DNA from: Candidatus Geothermarchaeum rappei
GTDB taxonomy: Archaea; Thermoproteota; Nitrososphaeria; Geothermarchaeales; JDFR-13
NCBI GenBank assembly: GCA_002011085.2
Contig: MTMB02000001.1
Coordinates: 1,492,446 to 1,556,445 of the forward strand
DNA: 64,000 nt
Reading direction: 5' to 3'
The position numbers and the translations under genes are program-made. Shown here in pieces: positions 45,029-53,753 of the stretch. Position 1 is the stretch's first letter, and each line of letters starts with the position of its first letter. The notes below the pieces were generated by a model. That model ran no database searches. It was not told the DNA's origin and worked only from the letters and a program-made list of their open reading frames with translations.

Positions 45029-46323
45029 AATATGTCTTTTTTTAGTAATCCTTTTTCTCTACCAGATAGATCTATCGCAACTCGCCCTATTCTTACTTCT
45101 TTTATATTATCACTATTACCTATGTCTGAAGGCACCAACATATGTATCTTCATATTATTAAAATCTACTTTTTTACATATTCCTGGAACCCAATTACCAT
45201 TATACTTAACACCAGATAGTATCCCCAGGAAAGCGCGTGGTATCACATAAATTTCTATTGGTATATCCACACTGTCAGAATAAGTTCTATAAATCACTTT
45301 CTCTACATTATCGGAATAATAGTATATCTTTATCAGCCCCTTAATGGCAAATATAAAATCGGGGTTCCGGTCGATACCAAAGTCATTAACTAAAATTTCT
45401 TTTAATACTTTACTATTCATCTGCATTCTTATCCTTCCATATTTCTCTTTGAGGATTAGACTTAGGTCAAGTAATGCTTCTCTGAATTTTGTCTTTTCTA
45501 TAAACTCTCTATATTTTCTCTCTCTAATCATTTTTCTAACGGTTCTATTTCTAACTGTGGTCTCTGGTTTTTCAACATAAAATAATTCAATATTTTCTCC
45601 GTATACTTCGTTAAAAACAGTAAAGTTTCTATATAACTTTTTATTTCCAATTACAAGAACCTTCTTTATCCTAAGTTTCTCGATGAATTCAACAATACTA
45701 TGAAAAGCTCTTAGCCCTCTAACCCACCCATGATAATTCATTATCACAAAATCTGTTTTGTCACGTAATTTTCTATAAATCTCTTCCGACTCCTTTATTA
45801 GAATCTCTTCCAACCCCATCGGTGTAGTAGAGCCAATAAATCCATAGGCAATCCCATCAACCTCCTCAACCGAAAAAATCTTATTTTGTACGATTCCCCC
45901 ACCAATAAAACTAGGTATGCCAATATCTCCCTGACCAGGATCATAATCAGCTATACTTGGAGTTATCCCCCTAGAAAAGGCCTTATTTGCTATATAAACA
46001 GTTAAGCTAGTTTTACCAGAATCAGTCCCTCCCAAAATCAATATATCTCCATAATCATCTAGAAACCTATTTACTTCTTCTCTCCATACTCTCGTTCCAA
46101 TAAGACCTTCGTCTTTCATCTCTGGTTTTCTAACTGTATACTCTATAGTCAATCTAGCCTTATTATCTGTTTCTACAGGCAACGCCTTATATTGACTAAC
46201 TTCCACCTCATCCTCAATTTCCTTTCCATAGATATGTGCTTCTCCCTCTAGTAACTTTATCTTTGCAGGTCCATATACTAACAATGGCTTTTCTGGAGCT
46301 ATGGTTATGTCGATCTCCCTCAT
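45025..46323 (-). CDS. Clp1/Grc3-type polynucleotide 5'-kinase
   Basis: RNA/DNA 5'-hydroxyl kinase family, 432 aa. An N-terminal beta domain (residues 1-90) comes before the P-loop ILGGTDSGKTSLTVYIAN near 105. SIADYDPGQGDIGIP follows near 135, then the lid region. Archaeal Clp1 phosphorylates RNA 5' ends and may act in tRNA exon or RNA repair. An intron-containing tRNA-Ser lies 10 kb away. It shares its 3' end with the convergent XPD-like gene. Confidence 0.88.
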   Translation of the reverse strand: MREIDITIAPEKPLLVYGPAKIKLLEGEAHIYGKEIEDEVEVSQYKALPVETDNKARLTIEYTVRKPEMKDEGLIGTRVWREEVNRFLDDYGDILILGGTDSGKTSLTVYIANKAFSRGITPSIADYDPGQGDIGIPSFIGGGIVQNKIFSVEEVDGIAYGFIGSTTPMGLEEILIKESEEIYRKLRDKTDFVIMNYHGWVRGLRAFHSIVEFIEKLRIKKVLVIGNKKLYRNFTVFNEVYGENIELFYVEKPETTVRNRTVRKMIRERKYREFIEKTKFREALLDLSLILKEKYGRIRMQMNSKVLKEILVNDFGIDRNPDFIFAIKGLIKIYYYSDNVEKVIYRTYSDSVDIPIEIYVIPRAFLGILSGVKYNGNWVPGICKKVDFNNMKIHMLVPSDIGNSDNIKEVRIGRVAIDLSGREKGLLKKDIF

Positions 46324-46377
46324 TTCTAAAACAAAATATAGTTATCTCATTCTTCTTCTAATTATTTTTTGGTTAAA

Positions 46378-46923
46378 ATGAATATTCTAGAAAGCACCCA
46401 GTGGCGAACTGCATTAATATATGGCCCTCCTCACCCCAATATAGGGCGCCTTATTGTAGATATAGCAGTGAAACTAGTAGAAGAAGGATATAACACGCTA
46501 GTGATAGATGCAAATCACAGGATAACTCCTGATATGCTCATTTCTATAGAAGACAAGGTTCTAAAAAGAATTTTACTGATAAAACCCTCTTCAATAAAAT
46601 CATCTTCAGATATCATGGACTACTTGGTATTTGATTATCGCCGGCAAATGGAGAACATTGCTGTTATCTACGCATCTGTTTTTATACAAATTCCTTATCA
46701 TTATTGGACTTTGTTCAATTATGACCCGCTCTTCATAATATTCGCAATAGCGGAGTTATCTAGAAAAATCAAGAATTTCAAGGGAGTCGTCTTTATTGAC
46801 ACAAATGTACAGGAACCCTCTTCTCTCCCCTATCATGAACGCTTTATTGAGCTATTTGATATCATATACAAATTAAGATTTACGGAAGAACGGTTCTCTC
46901 TAGAGCCTAGCTCAATTTTGTAA
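46378..46923 (+). CDS. RecA-superfamily-like protein with degenerate P-loop
   Basis: A 181-aa protein with a RecA-like order of elements. TALIYGPPHPNIGRLIVDIAVKLVEEGYNTLVIDAN matches the strand-loop-helix-strand of a P-loop NTPase, but the Walker A is GPPHPNIGR with no Lys-Ser/Thr. A Walker-B-like strand GVVFIDTN follows near 140. It is probably an ATPase-dead RadA/KaiC-type paralogue that works as a partner (inference). ATG 46378 is preferred over TTG 46369. Confidence 0.6.
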   Translation: MNILESTQWRTALIYGPPHPNIGRLIVDIAVKLVEEGYNTLVIDANHRITPDMLISIEDKVLKRILLIKPSSIKSSSDIMDYLVFDYRRQMENIAVIYASVFIQIPYHYWTLFNYDPLFIIFAIAELSRKIKNFKGVVFIDTNVQEPSSLPYHERFIELFDIIYKLRFTEERFSLEPSSIL

Positions 46924-46940
46924 AAAGATGGAGAAAGTTG

Positions 46941-47348
46941 TTATATCGGTACTCCTCTAACAAAGGATATTATATACCATTCTACAGCTATCAAAACTAT
47001 CAACAGAATCACACCAATCGTCACCAAGGAAATGTCGATCCGTGTTCTTGTCAATCCATTGTAAACCATATACAGACTTACGATGTATGCAAAATGAATA
47101 ATCAAGTAAATTACTAACTCTGTATATGTTTGTGAAGGGCTGTATCCTAGAATTACAAGTTGCCCCGTCGTTCCAGTGTATATCGCTGACAATCCACCGC
47201 TTATAAAAAATGAGAATATTACTAATACGAGGAGTACAAGGATATTCTCAAGAGTTACAAACTTATATTTCCTCTTTATTTTCCGTATCTTGAATTCAGT
47301 CTCTTTCTCTATTCCACTGATTGTTTTAAAGATCTTTCTAAATATCAA
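46941..47348 (-). CDS. Small polytopic membrane protein
   Basis: I do not recognise this 135-aa protein. A basic cytoplasmic N-terminus (about 30 residues, KIRKIKRKYK) precedes three or four hydrophobic helices: LENILVLLVLVIFSFFISGG, ELVIYLIIHFAYIVSLYMVY and ISLVTIGVILLIVLIAVEW. A loop with GYSPSQTYTE lies between the first two. It overlaps the upstream zinc-finger gene by 11 nt and is in the topA operon. Confidence 0.7.
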   Translation of the reverse strand: MIFRKIFKTISGIEKETEFKIRKIKRKYKFVTLENILVLLVLVIFSFFISGGLSAIYTGTTGQLVILGYSPSQTYTELVIYLIIHFAYIVSLYMVYNGLTRTRIDISLVTIGVILLIVLIAVEWYIISFVRGVPI

Positions 47349-47577
47349 AGCGCTTCACCTTCCTAAGATATGTTGCTAGTTCTTTCACCCACTTTCCCGC
47401 ATATGGATTTTTCTGAATTAATATTAAATATTCTTCTTCAGTTATATTTAGCCTTTCCTTCCAGATAGGATAAGCCTCTCTCAAGTTTTTATATGCCTCA
47501 TAGTGATATCTACAGAATAACCTATCTTTGTAGACGTCCTTGCCACATATAATGCATTTCTCATCGCTACTTTTCAT
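47338..47577 (-). CDS. Small zinc-finger protein in topA operon
   Basis: A 79-aa protein with a CIICGKDVYKDRLFCRYHYEAYKNL motif (C-x2-C, then C-x2-H), giving one zinc site. A helical rest follows, including EEYLILIQKNPYAGKWVKELATYL. The pattern looks conserved and DNA/RNA-related, but I cannot name it. It overlaps topA by 11 nt and the membrane-protein gene by 11 nt, so the three are one transcript. Confidence 0.75.
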   Translation of the reverse strand: MKSSDEKCIICGKDVYKDRLFCRYHYEAYKNLREAYPIWKERLNITEEEYLILIQKNPYAGKWVKELATYLRKVKRFDI

Positions 47578-49657
47578 TCTGCGTCACCTTTTCTTTACTT
47601 GGACAATTTAGATTAACACATGTAACAAATGTTTTCCTCCCTATAGTAACCTTGACCCTAGGCCATTCACATTTGTTACATTTTCCTCCAACTCTAATTC
47701 TTCCTTTTTGAGGAAGTGGCATTGACGCGGTACACTTAGGATAATTGCTACATCCGACAAATCTTTTTCCTGTACGTTTTGAAACGATGACTATCAGGTC
47801 CCCATCCTTACAGACAGGGCATTTCCCTAGAACTCTCTTCTTGTACCTTGCTGTCTTACTCATAGAGTCAAGTCTCTTTCCTAATGTCTCCTCATCCATA
47901 ACTGATAAAATGATGCTCGAAACCGTTTCAACAGAGTCTCTAAGAACTTTCTTAGATATGTCTGGTCTAATTAGGATCTCCTCTAGGTTCTTCTCCATTT
48001 CACGTGTCATTCCCAGTGATATTATCTTAGGTATTTTCTTTTCCAATATCTCAATAAGTGTCATACCAAGTTCGGTAGGCTCTATGCTTTCACCCTTTAT
48101 GTAGTTTCTTTGATAAAGCGTGTCAATGATCTGGCTTCTAGTTGCTTTTGTTCCTATTCCATCCTTTTCCATTTGAAGTAAGAGACTTCTCTGAGTATAT
48201 CTCCTCGGAGGCGTAGTAAATTTATCTTCTATTGAAACATCCGAAACAACAAGTTTCTGCCCCTCATATAACGCCGGTAGAGTACTCTCTCCAATATTGG
48301 TATACGGATGATATACTTCTAACCATCCTCTTTCTACGATTCTTCTTCCATTAACAACAAACATCCGTCCTCCCACATCTATCGATACTTTCATGGTATC
48401 CATTATTATAGGTGGGTAGAAAGAAGCGATGTACCTTCTGAGTATTAGATCATACAGTTTCTTCTCATCTATTGAGAGTTCTCTCTTAGGAATCTCCCCT
48501 GTTGGAAATATCGCGGGATGTGCAGGATCTGTCTTCTTACCTTCAACTGGTTTTAAACCTGGATTGACATTAAACGTCCGTTTAACCATATCTTTATAAG
48601 ATGCGATCCTGAGTAAACCATTTAGAATCTCCCCATGATCTATATCAGGAGGATATTTTTGTGAACCTGTTCTGGGATAGGTTATAAGGGCTTCTAGATA
48701 AAGTTGCTCGGCGATGGCTAGAGTTCTACTTGGCTTAAAACCAAAGTTAGTATATGCCTCGCTCTGTAAGTCAGTTAAATTAAATGGAGGTGGAGGTGCA
48801 TATCTACGTTTTCCTTTCTTTATCTCACTTATATGTCCTACGCCGATAGACTCTACTTGTCTCTTTATTTCAATAGCGTCATTCTTTTTTAAAACCGGGT
48901 TTTCCACATACGATGCTTCAACACTTTCCCCTGCTTCTGTTTTAAACCTAGCATGAAGATTCCAGAATGGAAGCGGCACAAAAGTGTTTATCTCCCTTTC
49001 TCTCTTCACAATATAATACAAAGTAGGTCCCTGCACTCTTCCAATACTTATTAGCGAATGTACTCCAGATGCTGAAACGGCTAAGTCTGTCAGGAGACGA
49101 GTCAGATTCACTCCCCATATAAAGTCAATTAAATGTCTAGATATTCCTGCTATAGCATAATATCCATCAAGTTTTATGTCTCTCTTAAAAAATGATGATA
49201 ATATCTCCTTCTTAGTAAGACTGGAAAACTTCATTCTAGAGATTTTGGCACCATTTCTCTTCTTAGCAAACCGTATAGCATTATAACCCAAGGTACTTCC
49301 TTCGATATCATAGTCACATGCATTTACAATTTCATCCGATTCACTACCCAACTTGTCTAATAATGATATAATTTTCTTAACTGAGCTTTTCCTCCTTCCT
49401 TGACGCTTATTCAAAGTCCATTCTAATGTAAAAATAGGATACCTCTTGAAGAATCTTGGTCTGACCTCTTCTAATGTATAAAGATGCCCTAGTGCATATG
49501 TTACGTATATTATAGTACTTCCCTTTCTAATCTTATAATACTTTAATCCTCGGTAGGACATCTCACTTAATTGTCCAATTTCAGCTAAAGCCTGAGCTAT
49601 TTTTTCAGCTGCCTTAGGCTTTTCCGCTAAAATTGTGATTCTTTTGTATCTCGGCAT
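47567..49657 (-). CDS. topA: DNA topoisomerase I (type IA)
   Basis: Relaxes negative supercoils. The 696-aa protein has a Toprim domain (ITILAEKPKAAEKIAQALAE, VNACDYDIEGSTLGYNAI with DxE-type acidic residues). The topo-IA core contains SIGRVQGPTLYYIVKRE. The catalytic Tyr is in ALITYPRTGSQKYP near 325. The C-terminus carries zinc fingers (CPVCKDGDLIVIVSKRTGKRFVGCSNYPKC, then CNKCEW and CVNLNC). It has no helicase domain, so it is not reverse gyrase. Confidence 0.95.
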   Translation of the reverse strand: MPRYKRITILAEKPKAAEKIAQALAEIGQLSEMSYRGLKYYKIRKGSTIIYVTYALGHLYTLEEVRPRFFKRYPIFTLEWTLNKRQGRRKSSVKKIISLLDKLGSESDEIVNACDYDIEGSTLGYNAIRFAKKRNGAKISRMKFSSLTKKEILSSFFKRDIKLDGYYAIAGISRHLIDFIWGVNLTRLLTDLAVSASGVHSLISIGRVQGPTLYYIVKREREINTFVPLPFWNLHARFKTEAGESVEASYVENPVLKKNDAIEIKRQVESIGVGHISEIKKGKRRYAPPPPFNLTDLQSEAYTNFGFKPSRTLAIAEQLYLEALITYPRTGSQKYPPDIDHGEILNGLLRIASYKDMVKRTFNVNPGLKPVEGKKTDPAHPAIFPTGEIPKRELSIDEKKLYDLILRRYIASFYPPIIMDTMKVSIDVGGRMFVVNGRRIVERGWLEVYHPYTNIGESTLPALYEGQKLVVSDVSIEDKFTTPPRRYTQRSLLLQMEKDGIGTKATRSQIIDTLYQRNYIKGESIEPTELGMTLIEILEKKIPKIISLGMTREMEKNLEEILIRPDISKKVLRDSVETVSSIILSVMDEETLGKRLDSMSKTARYKKRVLGKCPVCKDGDLIVIVSKRTGKRFVGCSNYPKCTASMPLPQKGRIRVGGKCNKCEWPRVKVTIGRKTFVTCVNLNCPSKEKVTQNEK

Positions 49658-49783
49658 GCTAATTACATTACATTGCTTTCATTAAATATAAATTAAGAAT
49701 TTATATTCACAAAGAGGAGTTACGTCATGACCCGAGATTAGATAAAACATAATTACTAGCCGTAAGCTAATTTTTCTTTTAGT

Positions 49784-49942
49784 ATGCCGATCACAATTAG
49801 ATGCTCAAAATGTGGACAAATATTTTATCATAGTGGTCGTTTATTCTCTATACGTAAGGCCTTAGAAGGTATAACTCGTTGTCCATCATGCGATAAAGTA
49901 ATAGTGAATGACTTAAGTAAAATAAAGATAGAGATTAAATAA
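49784..49942 (+). CDS. 52-aa zinc-ribbon protein upstream of gcvT
   Basis: A short ORF starts at ATG 49784: MPITIRCSKCGQIFYHSGR and a second pair CPSCDK, ending in KIKIEIK. The two CxxC pairs spaced by about 22 residues form a one-zinc ribbon. It is 22 nt upstream of gcvT on the same strand. The function is unknown. It could be a subunit of a larger complex or a nucleic-acid-binding peptide. Confidence 0.65.
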   Translation: MPITIRCSKCGQIFYHSGRLFSIRKALEGITRCPSCDKVIVNDLSKIKIEIK

Positions 49943-49964
49943 CAGTGTGTTGGAGGTATAGAAA

Positions 49965-51083
49965 ATGGTAAAGAAAGTTCTTCTTTCGGATATCCATTCT
50001 AAGGAGGCACAGATGACGGAGTTCGCAGGCTTCTACATGCCATTGTTTTTCTCTTCAATTTTAGAGGAACATATGGCTGTGAGGGAAAAGGTGGGGATAT
50101 TTGATGTATCACACATGGGGCGTGCTTTAATAGAGGGTGTTGATGCAATTAAGTTCGTTAACTATCTAACCGCCAACGACGTAAATAGATTAGTAGATGG
50201 AAAATCACATTATTCATTATTGCTTAATGAGAATGGTGGCATTGTAGATGATATACTGGTTTATCGGCTTACCCCGTCAAAGATAATGATAGTCTACAAC
50301 GCAGGAAACAGAGAAAAGGATCTTCAGTGGATTACTACCCATGCTAATGGTTTTAACGTATCCATAGAAGACATTTCAGATAGAACTGTGATGATAGCAA
50401 TTCAAGGTCCACTGTCTACAAAGGTTGTCGAAAAAATATACCGAAAAGCGCCAGACCTCAAAAGGTTCTACATAACTCGGTTCTCCTTTAAGGACATCGA
50501 GGGTTGGATATCAAGAACAGGATATACTGGAGAGGACGGTTTCGAGATAATAGCCCATGTTAATGATTCAAGCTCAATTATTAATCTTTGGAATGATTTG
50601 AAACATGGTGTGATATCTGTGGGGGGACTACCTTGTGGCCTTGGTGCAAGAGACTCTCTAAGACTTGAAGCTGGATACTGTCTATATGGTAACGATATAG
50701 ACGAAACAACAAACCCTTATGAAGCGAATCTATCTTGGGTAGTTAAAATGGATCAAGGGGACTTCATTGGAAAACAGGCCTTGCAGGAGCTTAAAGACAA
50801 TATAACTCGGCTCAGGATAGGCTTGGTTATGAATGACCGATCAATCCCAAGAAAAGGCTACTCTATATATGATTGTGATAACAAGAACCTCATAGGTCAG
50901 GTAACGAGTGGTGGTTTCTCACCGATCTTGAAGAAAGGTATTGGCATGGGTTATGTTAATATCAATTACACAGTCAACGGCCAAAGAATATGTATCGATG
51001 TAAGGGGAAAAACTAGGAATGCTACAATAAGAAACTTTCCCCTATACGATACAGATAGGTTCGGATTTAGGAGGAAGCAATAA
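49965..51083 (+). CDS. gcvT: Glycine cleavage system T protein (aminomethyltransferase)
   Basis: Transfers the methylene group from the H-protein arm to a tetrahydropterin, releasing ammonia. The 372-aa protein has FYMPLFFSSILEEHMAVREKVGIFDVSHMGR, the folate region HYSLLLNENGGIVDDILVYR and the motif SRTGYTGEDGFEI near 185. GLGARDSLRLEAGYCLYGND follows near 225. GGAGGT precedes ATG 49965. H protein and SHMT follow. The P protein and lipoamide dehydrogenase are not in the window. Confidence 0.95.
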   Translation: MVKKVLLSDIHSKEAQMTEFAGFYMPLFFSSILEEHMAVREKVGIFDVSHMGRALIEGVDAIKFVNYLTANDVNRLVDGKSHYSLLLNENGGIVDDILVYRLTPSKIMIVYNAGNREKDLQWITTHANGFNVSIEDISDRTVMIAIQGPLSTKVVEKIYRKAPDLKRFYITRFSFKDIEGWISRTGYTGEDGFEIIAHVNDSSSIINLWNDLKHGVISVGGLPCGLGARDSLRLEAGYCLYGNDIDETTNPYEANLSWVVKMDQGDFIGKQALQELKDNITRLRIGLVMNDRSIPRKGYSIYDCDNKNLIGQVTSGGFSPILKKGIGMGYVNINYTVNGQRICIDVRGKTRNATIRNFPLYDTDRFGFRRKQ

Positions 51084-51137
51084 TATTTATCCCTTAATTA
51101 TTAATTTTTCTAAATAATAAGAAAAAGGAGGTGTATC

Positions 51138-51542
51138 ATGGTGGCAAAGAAAAAATATATTGTGCCAGAAAACCTCTACTACACTAAAACACATGAATGG
51201 TTGAAGTTACTCGATGAGTCCACCGCAGTAATAGGTATCACGGACTATGCCCAAGACATGCTTCATGAAATCGTTTATGTAGATCTTCCTGAGACTGGTA
51301 CTGTAATTGAAAAAGGCTCTCCTTTCATGGAGATAGAGTCCGTAAAATCCGTCGCTGAAATATATGCTCCTGTATCTGGTGAGATCGTAGAAGTAAATGA
51401 GTCTTTAGAAGATACTCCTGAGATATTAAACGAGTCTCCGTATGAAGATGGATGGCTAGTAAAAATAAAACTATCGGATATCAAAGAACTAGAGATGTTG
51501 ATGGATGCAGATGAATATCTAGAATACCTATCATCTCTCTAA
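51138..51542 (+). CDS. gcvH: Glycine cleavage system H protein
   Basis: Lipoyl carrier protein of 134 aa. It starts with YTKTHEWLKLLDESTAVIGITDYAQDMLHEIVYVDLP (in part). The lipoylation site is the Lys in MEIESVKSVAEIYAP near 70. It ends with the usual EYLEYL segment. AAAGGAGGTG is a strong ribosome-binding site. It is 54 nt after gcvT. Confidence 0.95.
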   Translation: MVAKKKYIVPENLYYTKTHEWLKLLDESTAVIGITDYAQDMLHEIVYVDLPETGTVIEKGSPFMEIESVKSVAEIYAPVSGEIVEVNESLEDTPEILNESPYEDGWLVKIKLSDIKELEMLMDADEYLEYLSSL

Positions 51543-51617
51543 GAATAGCCTATACACTATTTTCTGATAACACTTAAACTATTATAACTATCCATTAATT
51601 TATTTTGGTGTCGGTAG

Positions 51618-52934
51618 ATGAGTAGTCCCCATGACATCTTTCTTAAGTTAAGAAACTTACTAGAGAAGCATAACCAGTTCTTTGCGGAAAGCATTCCCCT
51701 CATCGCTAGTGAAAACATCATCAGCCCAGCTGTGAAGGAGGCATTGATCAGCGACTTCGAACATAGATATGCAGAAGGATGGCCTGGAGAGCGAGTATAC
51801 GCTGGGTGTATGTTCATAGATGAAGTTGAGTTAATTGCAATTGATCTAATGAAGAGGCTATTTGATGCTGAGTTTGTAGATGTTCGTCCTATTAGTGGCG
51901 TAACTGCTAATGTAGCTGTTTATACTGCATTTACTGAGCCAGGAGACACTATGATGGCTCTTTCAATAGCTAAAGGAGGACATATTTCTATGGGTAAGAA
52001 AAAATTTGGTGGCACCGCGGGAGCGGTTAAGGGTCTAAACGTCGAATACTTTGAATTTGATGAGGAACGTTTGAACATTGATGTAGATGCCACTATGAAG
52101 AAAATCAAGAAGCTTGATAAAGAAGGGGTTAAAGTAAAATTAGCAATGTTTGGAGGAAGCCTTATATTATTCCCACATCCAGTTAAAGAATTAAGTGATT
52201 TCCTAAAGTCATATAATATAATCGTAGGCTACGACGCCGCTCATGTAAGTGGACTAGTGGCCGGGGGAGTGTTTCAGCATCCTCTTAAGGAAGGCGCTGA
52301 CGTAATGTCAATGTCTACACATAAAACTTTCTTTGGTCCTCAGAGAGGCGCTATTGCATCATTTAATAAATATGCTGACCAAATCAAACGAGCAGTTTTT
52401 CCAGGTATTGTGAGTAATCATCATCTACATACAATGGCGGGTCTCGCCATTGCTGCTGCGGAGATGCTTGCATTTGGAGAGGAATACGCAGCTAATGTAG
52501 TGAAGACAGCAAAAGCATTTGGAGAAGCGCTGTATAATAAGGGTTTCGATGTCTTAGGCGTTAACCTAGGTTTTACAGAAACACATCAAGTTGTAATGGA
52601 TGTCACCAAATATGGCCTGGGAGGTGACATAGAACGTCTATTAGAAAAGGCTGGGATTATTGTCAACAGAAATCTTTTATTCAACGATCCCAAGAGAGGA
52701 CTACATTATGAAAATCCTGGTGGAATACGCCTAGGAGTTCAAGAAGTGGTTCGACTAGGAATGGGTCCTGACGAGATGGACACCGTCGCTGAGTTCTTTA
52801 AGAAAGTCATAATAGATAAAGAGGATCCCGTGAAAGTCAGGAAAATGGTGGCTGAATTCAGAAAAGATTTCCAGGAAGTTAAGTATACCTTCGTCTCAGG
52901 AGCCAAAGCCTACGAGTTCATTAAACTTTTCTAA
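51618..52934 (+). CDS. glyA: Serine hydroxymethyltransferase
   Basis: PLP enzyme interconverting serine and glycine with a tetrahydropterin cofactor. The 438-aa protein has SENIISPAVKEAL, RYAEGWPGERVYAG, DVRPISGVTANVAVY, YDAAHVSGLVAGG and the PLP lysine in SMSTHKTFFGPQRGAI near 230. The length is typical of archaeal SHMT. With GcvT and GcvH it forms a glycine/serine one-carbon cluster. Confidence 0.95.
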   Translation: MSSPHDIFLKLRNLLEKHNQFFAESIPLIASENIISPAVKEALISDFEHRYAEGWPGERVYAGCMFIDEVELIAIDLMKRLFDAEFVDVRPISGVTANVAVYTAFTEPGDTMMALSIAKGGHISMGKKKFGGTAGAVKGLNVEYFEFDEERLNIDVDATMKKIKKLDKEGVKVKLAMFGGSLILFPHPVKELSDFLKSYNIIVGYDAAHVSGLVAGGVFQHPLKEGADVMSMSTHKTFFGPQRGAIASFNKYADQIKRAVFPGIVSNHHLHTMAGLAIAAAEMLAFGEEYAANVVKTAKAFGEALYNKGFDVLGVNLGFTETHQVVMDVTKYGLGGDIERLLEKAGIIVNRNLLFNDPKRGLHYENPGGIRLGVQEVVRLGMGPDEMDTVAEFFKKVIIDKEDPVKVRKMVAEFRKDFQEVKYTFVSGAKAYEFIKLF

Positions 52935-52945
52935 TCGCCTACTTT

Positions 52946-53206
52946 TTATAAAAAGTCATCTATTGTTCTCTGTATATTTTTAGAGAGTACCCATGTTCTC
53001 CCTCTTTTTTTGACAACTTTTGCATCCCGAAGTATATTCAAATGATATCTAACACACGCCTTTGATAAATTAAGTTTATCAGCTATCTCAGAGGTTTTTC
53101 CTGTATAATTCTCCTTAAGAAAACCAATAATTTTACTCCTGTTTATTATACCAATAGAGTAGTTTCTTCTTCCACCTATAATTGCATTTGGATCTATATT
53201 CTCCAT
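52946..53206 (-). CDS. ArsR-type winged-helix regulator
   Basis: An 86-aa protein made almost only of a helix-turn-helix. It has RSKIIGFLKENYTGKTSEIADKLNLSKACVRYHLNILRDAKVVKKRGRTWVLS in two stretches, with the recognition helix SKACVRYHLNIL. It is convergent with glyA and ends 11 nt from it. Its target is unknown, and the glycine cluster next door is a candidate (inference). Confidence 0.8.
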   Translation of the reverse strand: MENIDPNAIIGGRRNYSIGIINRSKIIGFLKENYTGKTSEIADKLNLSKACVRYHLNILRDAKVVKKRGRTWVLSKNIQRTIDDFL

Positions 53207-53316
53207 CTAGACCACTATTTCCCTATCCTAAAATTGAAAGAATACAGTGGCAACAATAAAATTTTGATTTCCTTATTAGGATAACATGTAAACATAACCA
53301 ATTGAATATTAACTGG

Positions 53317-53390
53317 TGCGGCCGCCGGGATTTGAACCCGGGACCCCCGGCTTGGGAGGCCGATGTGCTTCCAGGCTACACCACGGCCGC
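53317..53390 (-). tRNA. tRNA-Gly(CCC)
   Basis: On the minus strand the acceptor stem is GCGGCCG/CGGCCGC with discriminator A. The D-arm carries TAGCCTGGAA. The anticodon stem TCGGC/GCCGG encloses the loop CTCCCAA, anticodon CCC. The T-arm is CCGGG-TTCAAAT-CCCGG. CCA is not encoded. No intron is present. Confidence 0.95.
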
Positions 53391-53533
53391 GTCTCTACGT
53401 AATAATTTATTTCTCTTACAGGGATTAATTTATGTTTCCACTCTATTTCTTCAGTGATATTTGTTTATTTAATTATGCTATGATTTATATCTTCCTTGCC
53501 ATGATTGAATTTATGAGTTGATGGGTGGTATAA

Positions 53534-53725
53534 ATGGTTAGATGCCCGTCGTGTGCGTCTGAAATGAAGTTCGATAGGAAAATACGAATGTTTGTATGCA
53601 AGACCTGTGGTCTCTCACTATCTCGTTTTGAATTAGATCTTTTACGAGACAAAAAATATGATGAGTATGAACAAACGGATATTGTTGACGAGTACTATGA
53701 GTGGTGGCAGAGTCGTAAAAAATAA
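53534..53725 (+). CDS. Small zinc-ribbon protein
   Basis: A 63-aa protein starting MVRCPSCASEMKFDRKIRMFVCKTCGLSLSRFELD, a single zinc ribbon with CxxC pairs 16 residues apart. An acidic/aromatic tail (DEYEQTDIVDEYYEWWQSRKK) follows. It precedes the GPN GTPase by 28 nt and is probably in the same operon. I do not know its function. Confidence 0.75.
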   Translation: MVRCPSCASEMKFDRKIRMFVCKTCGLSLSRFELDLLRDKKYDEYEQTDIVDEYYEWWQSRKK

Positions 53726-53753
53726 TTTTTTAGATTATTTATGGTAACAGAAA

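Noticed and set aside
49711-49743. Tiny ORF ATGACCCGAGATTAG after a GAGGAG sequence
   Set aside because: It would encode four residues. The ribosome-binding match is probably chance.
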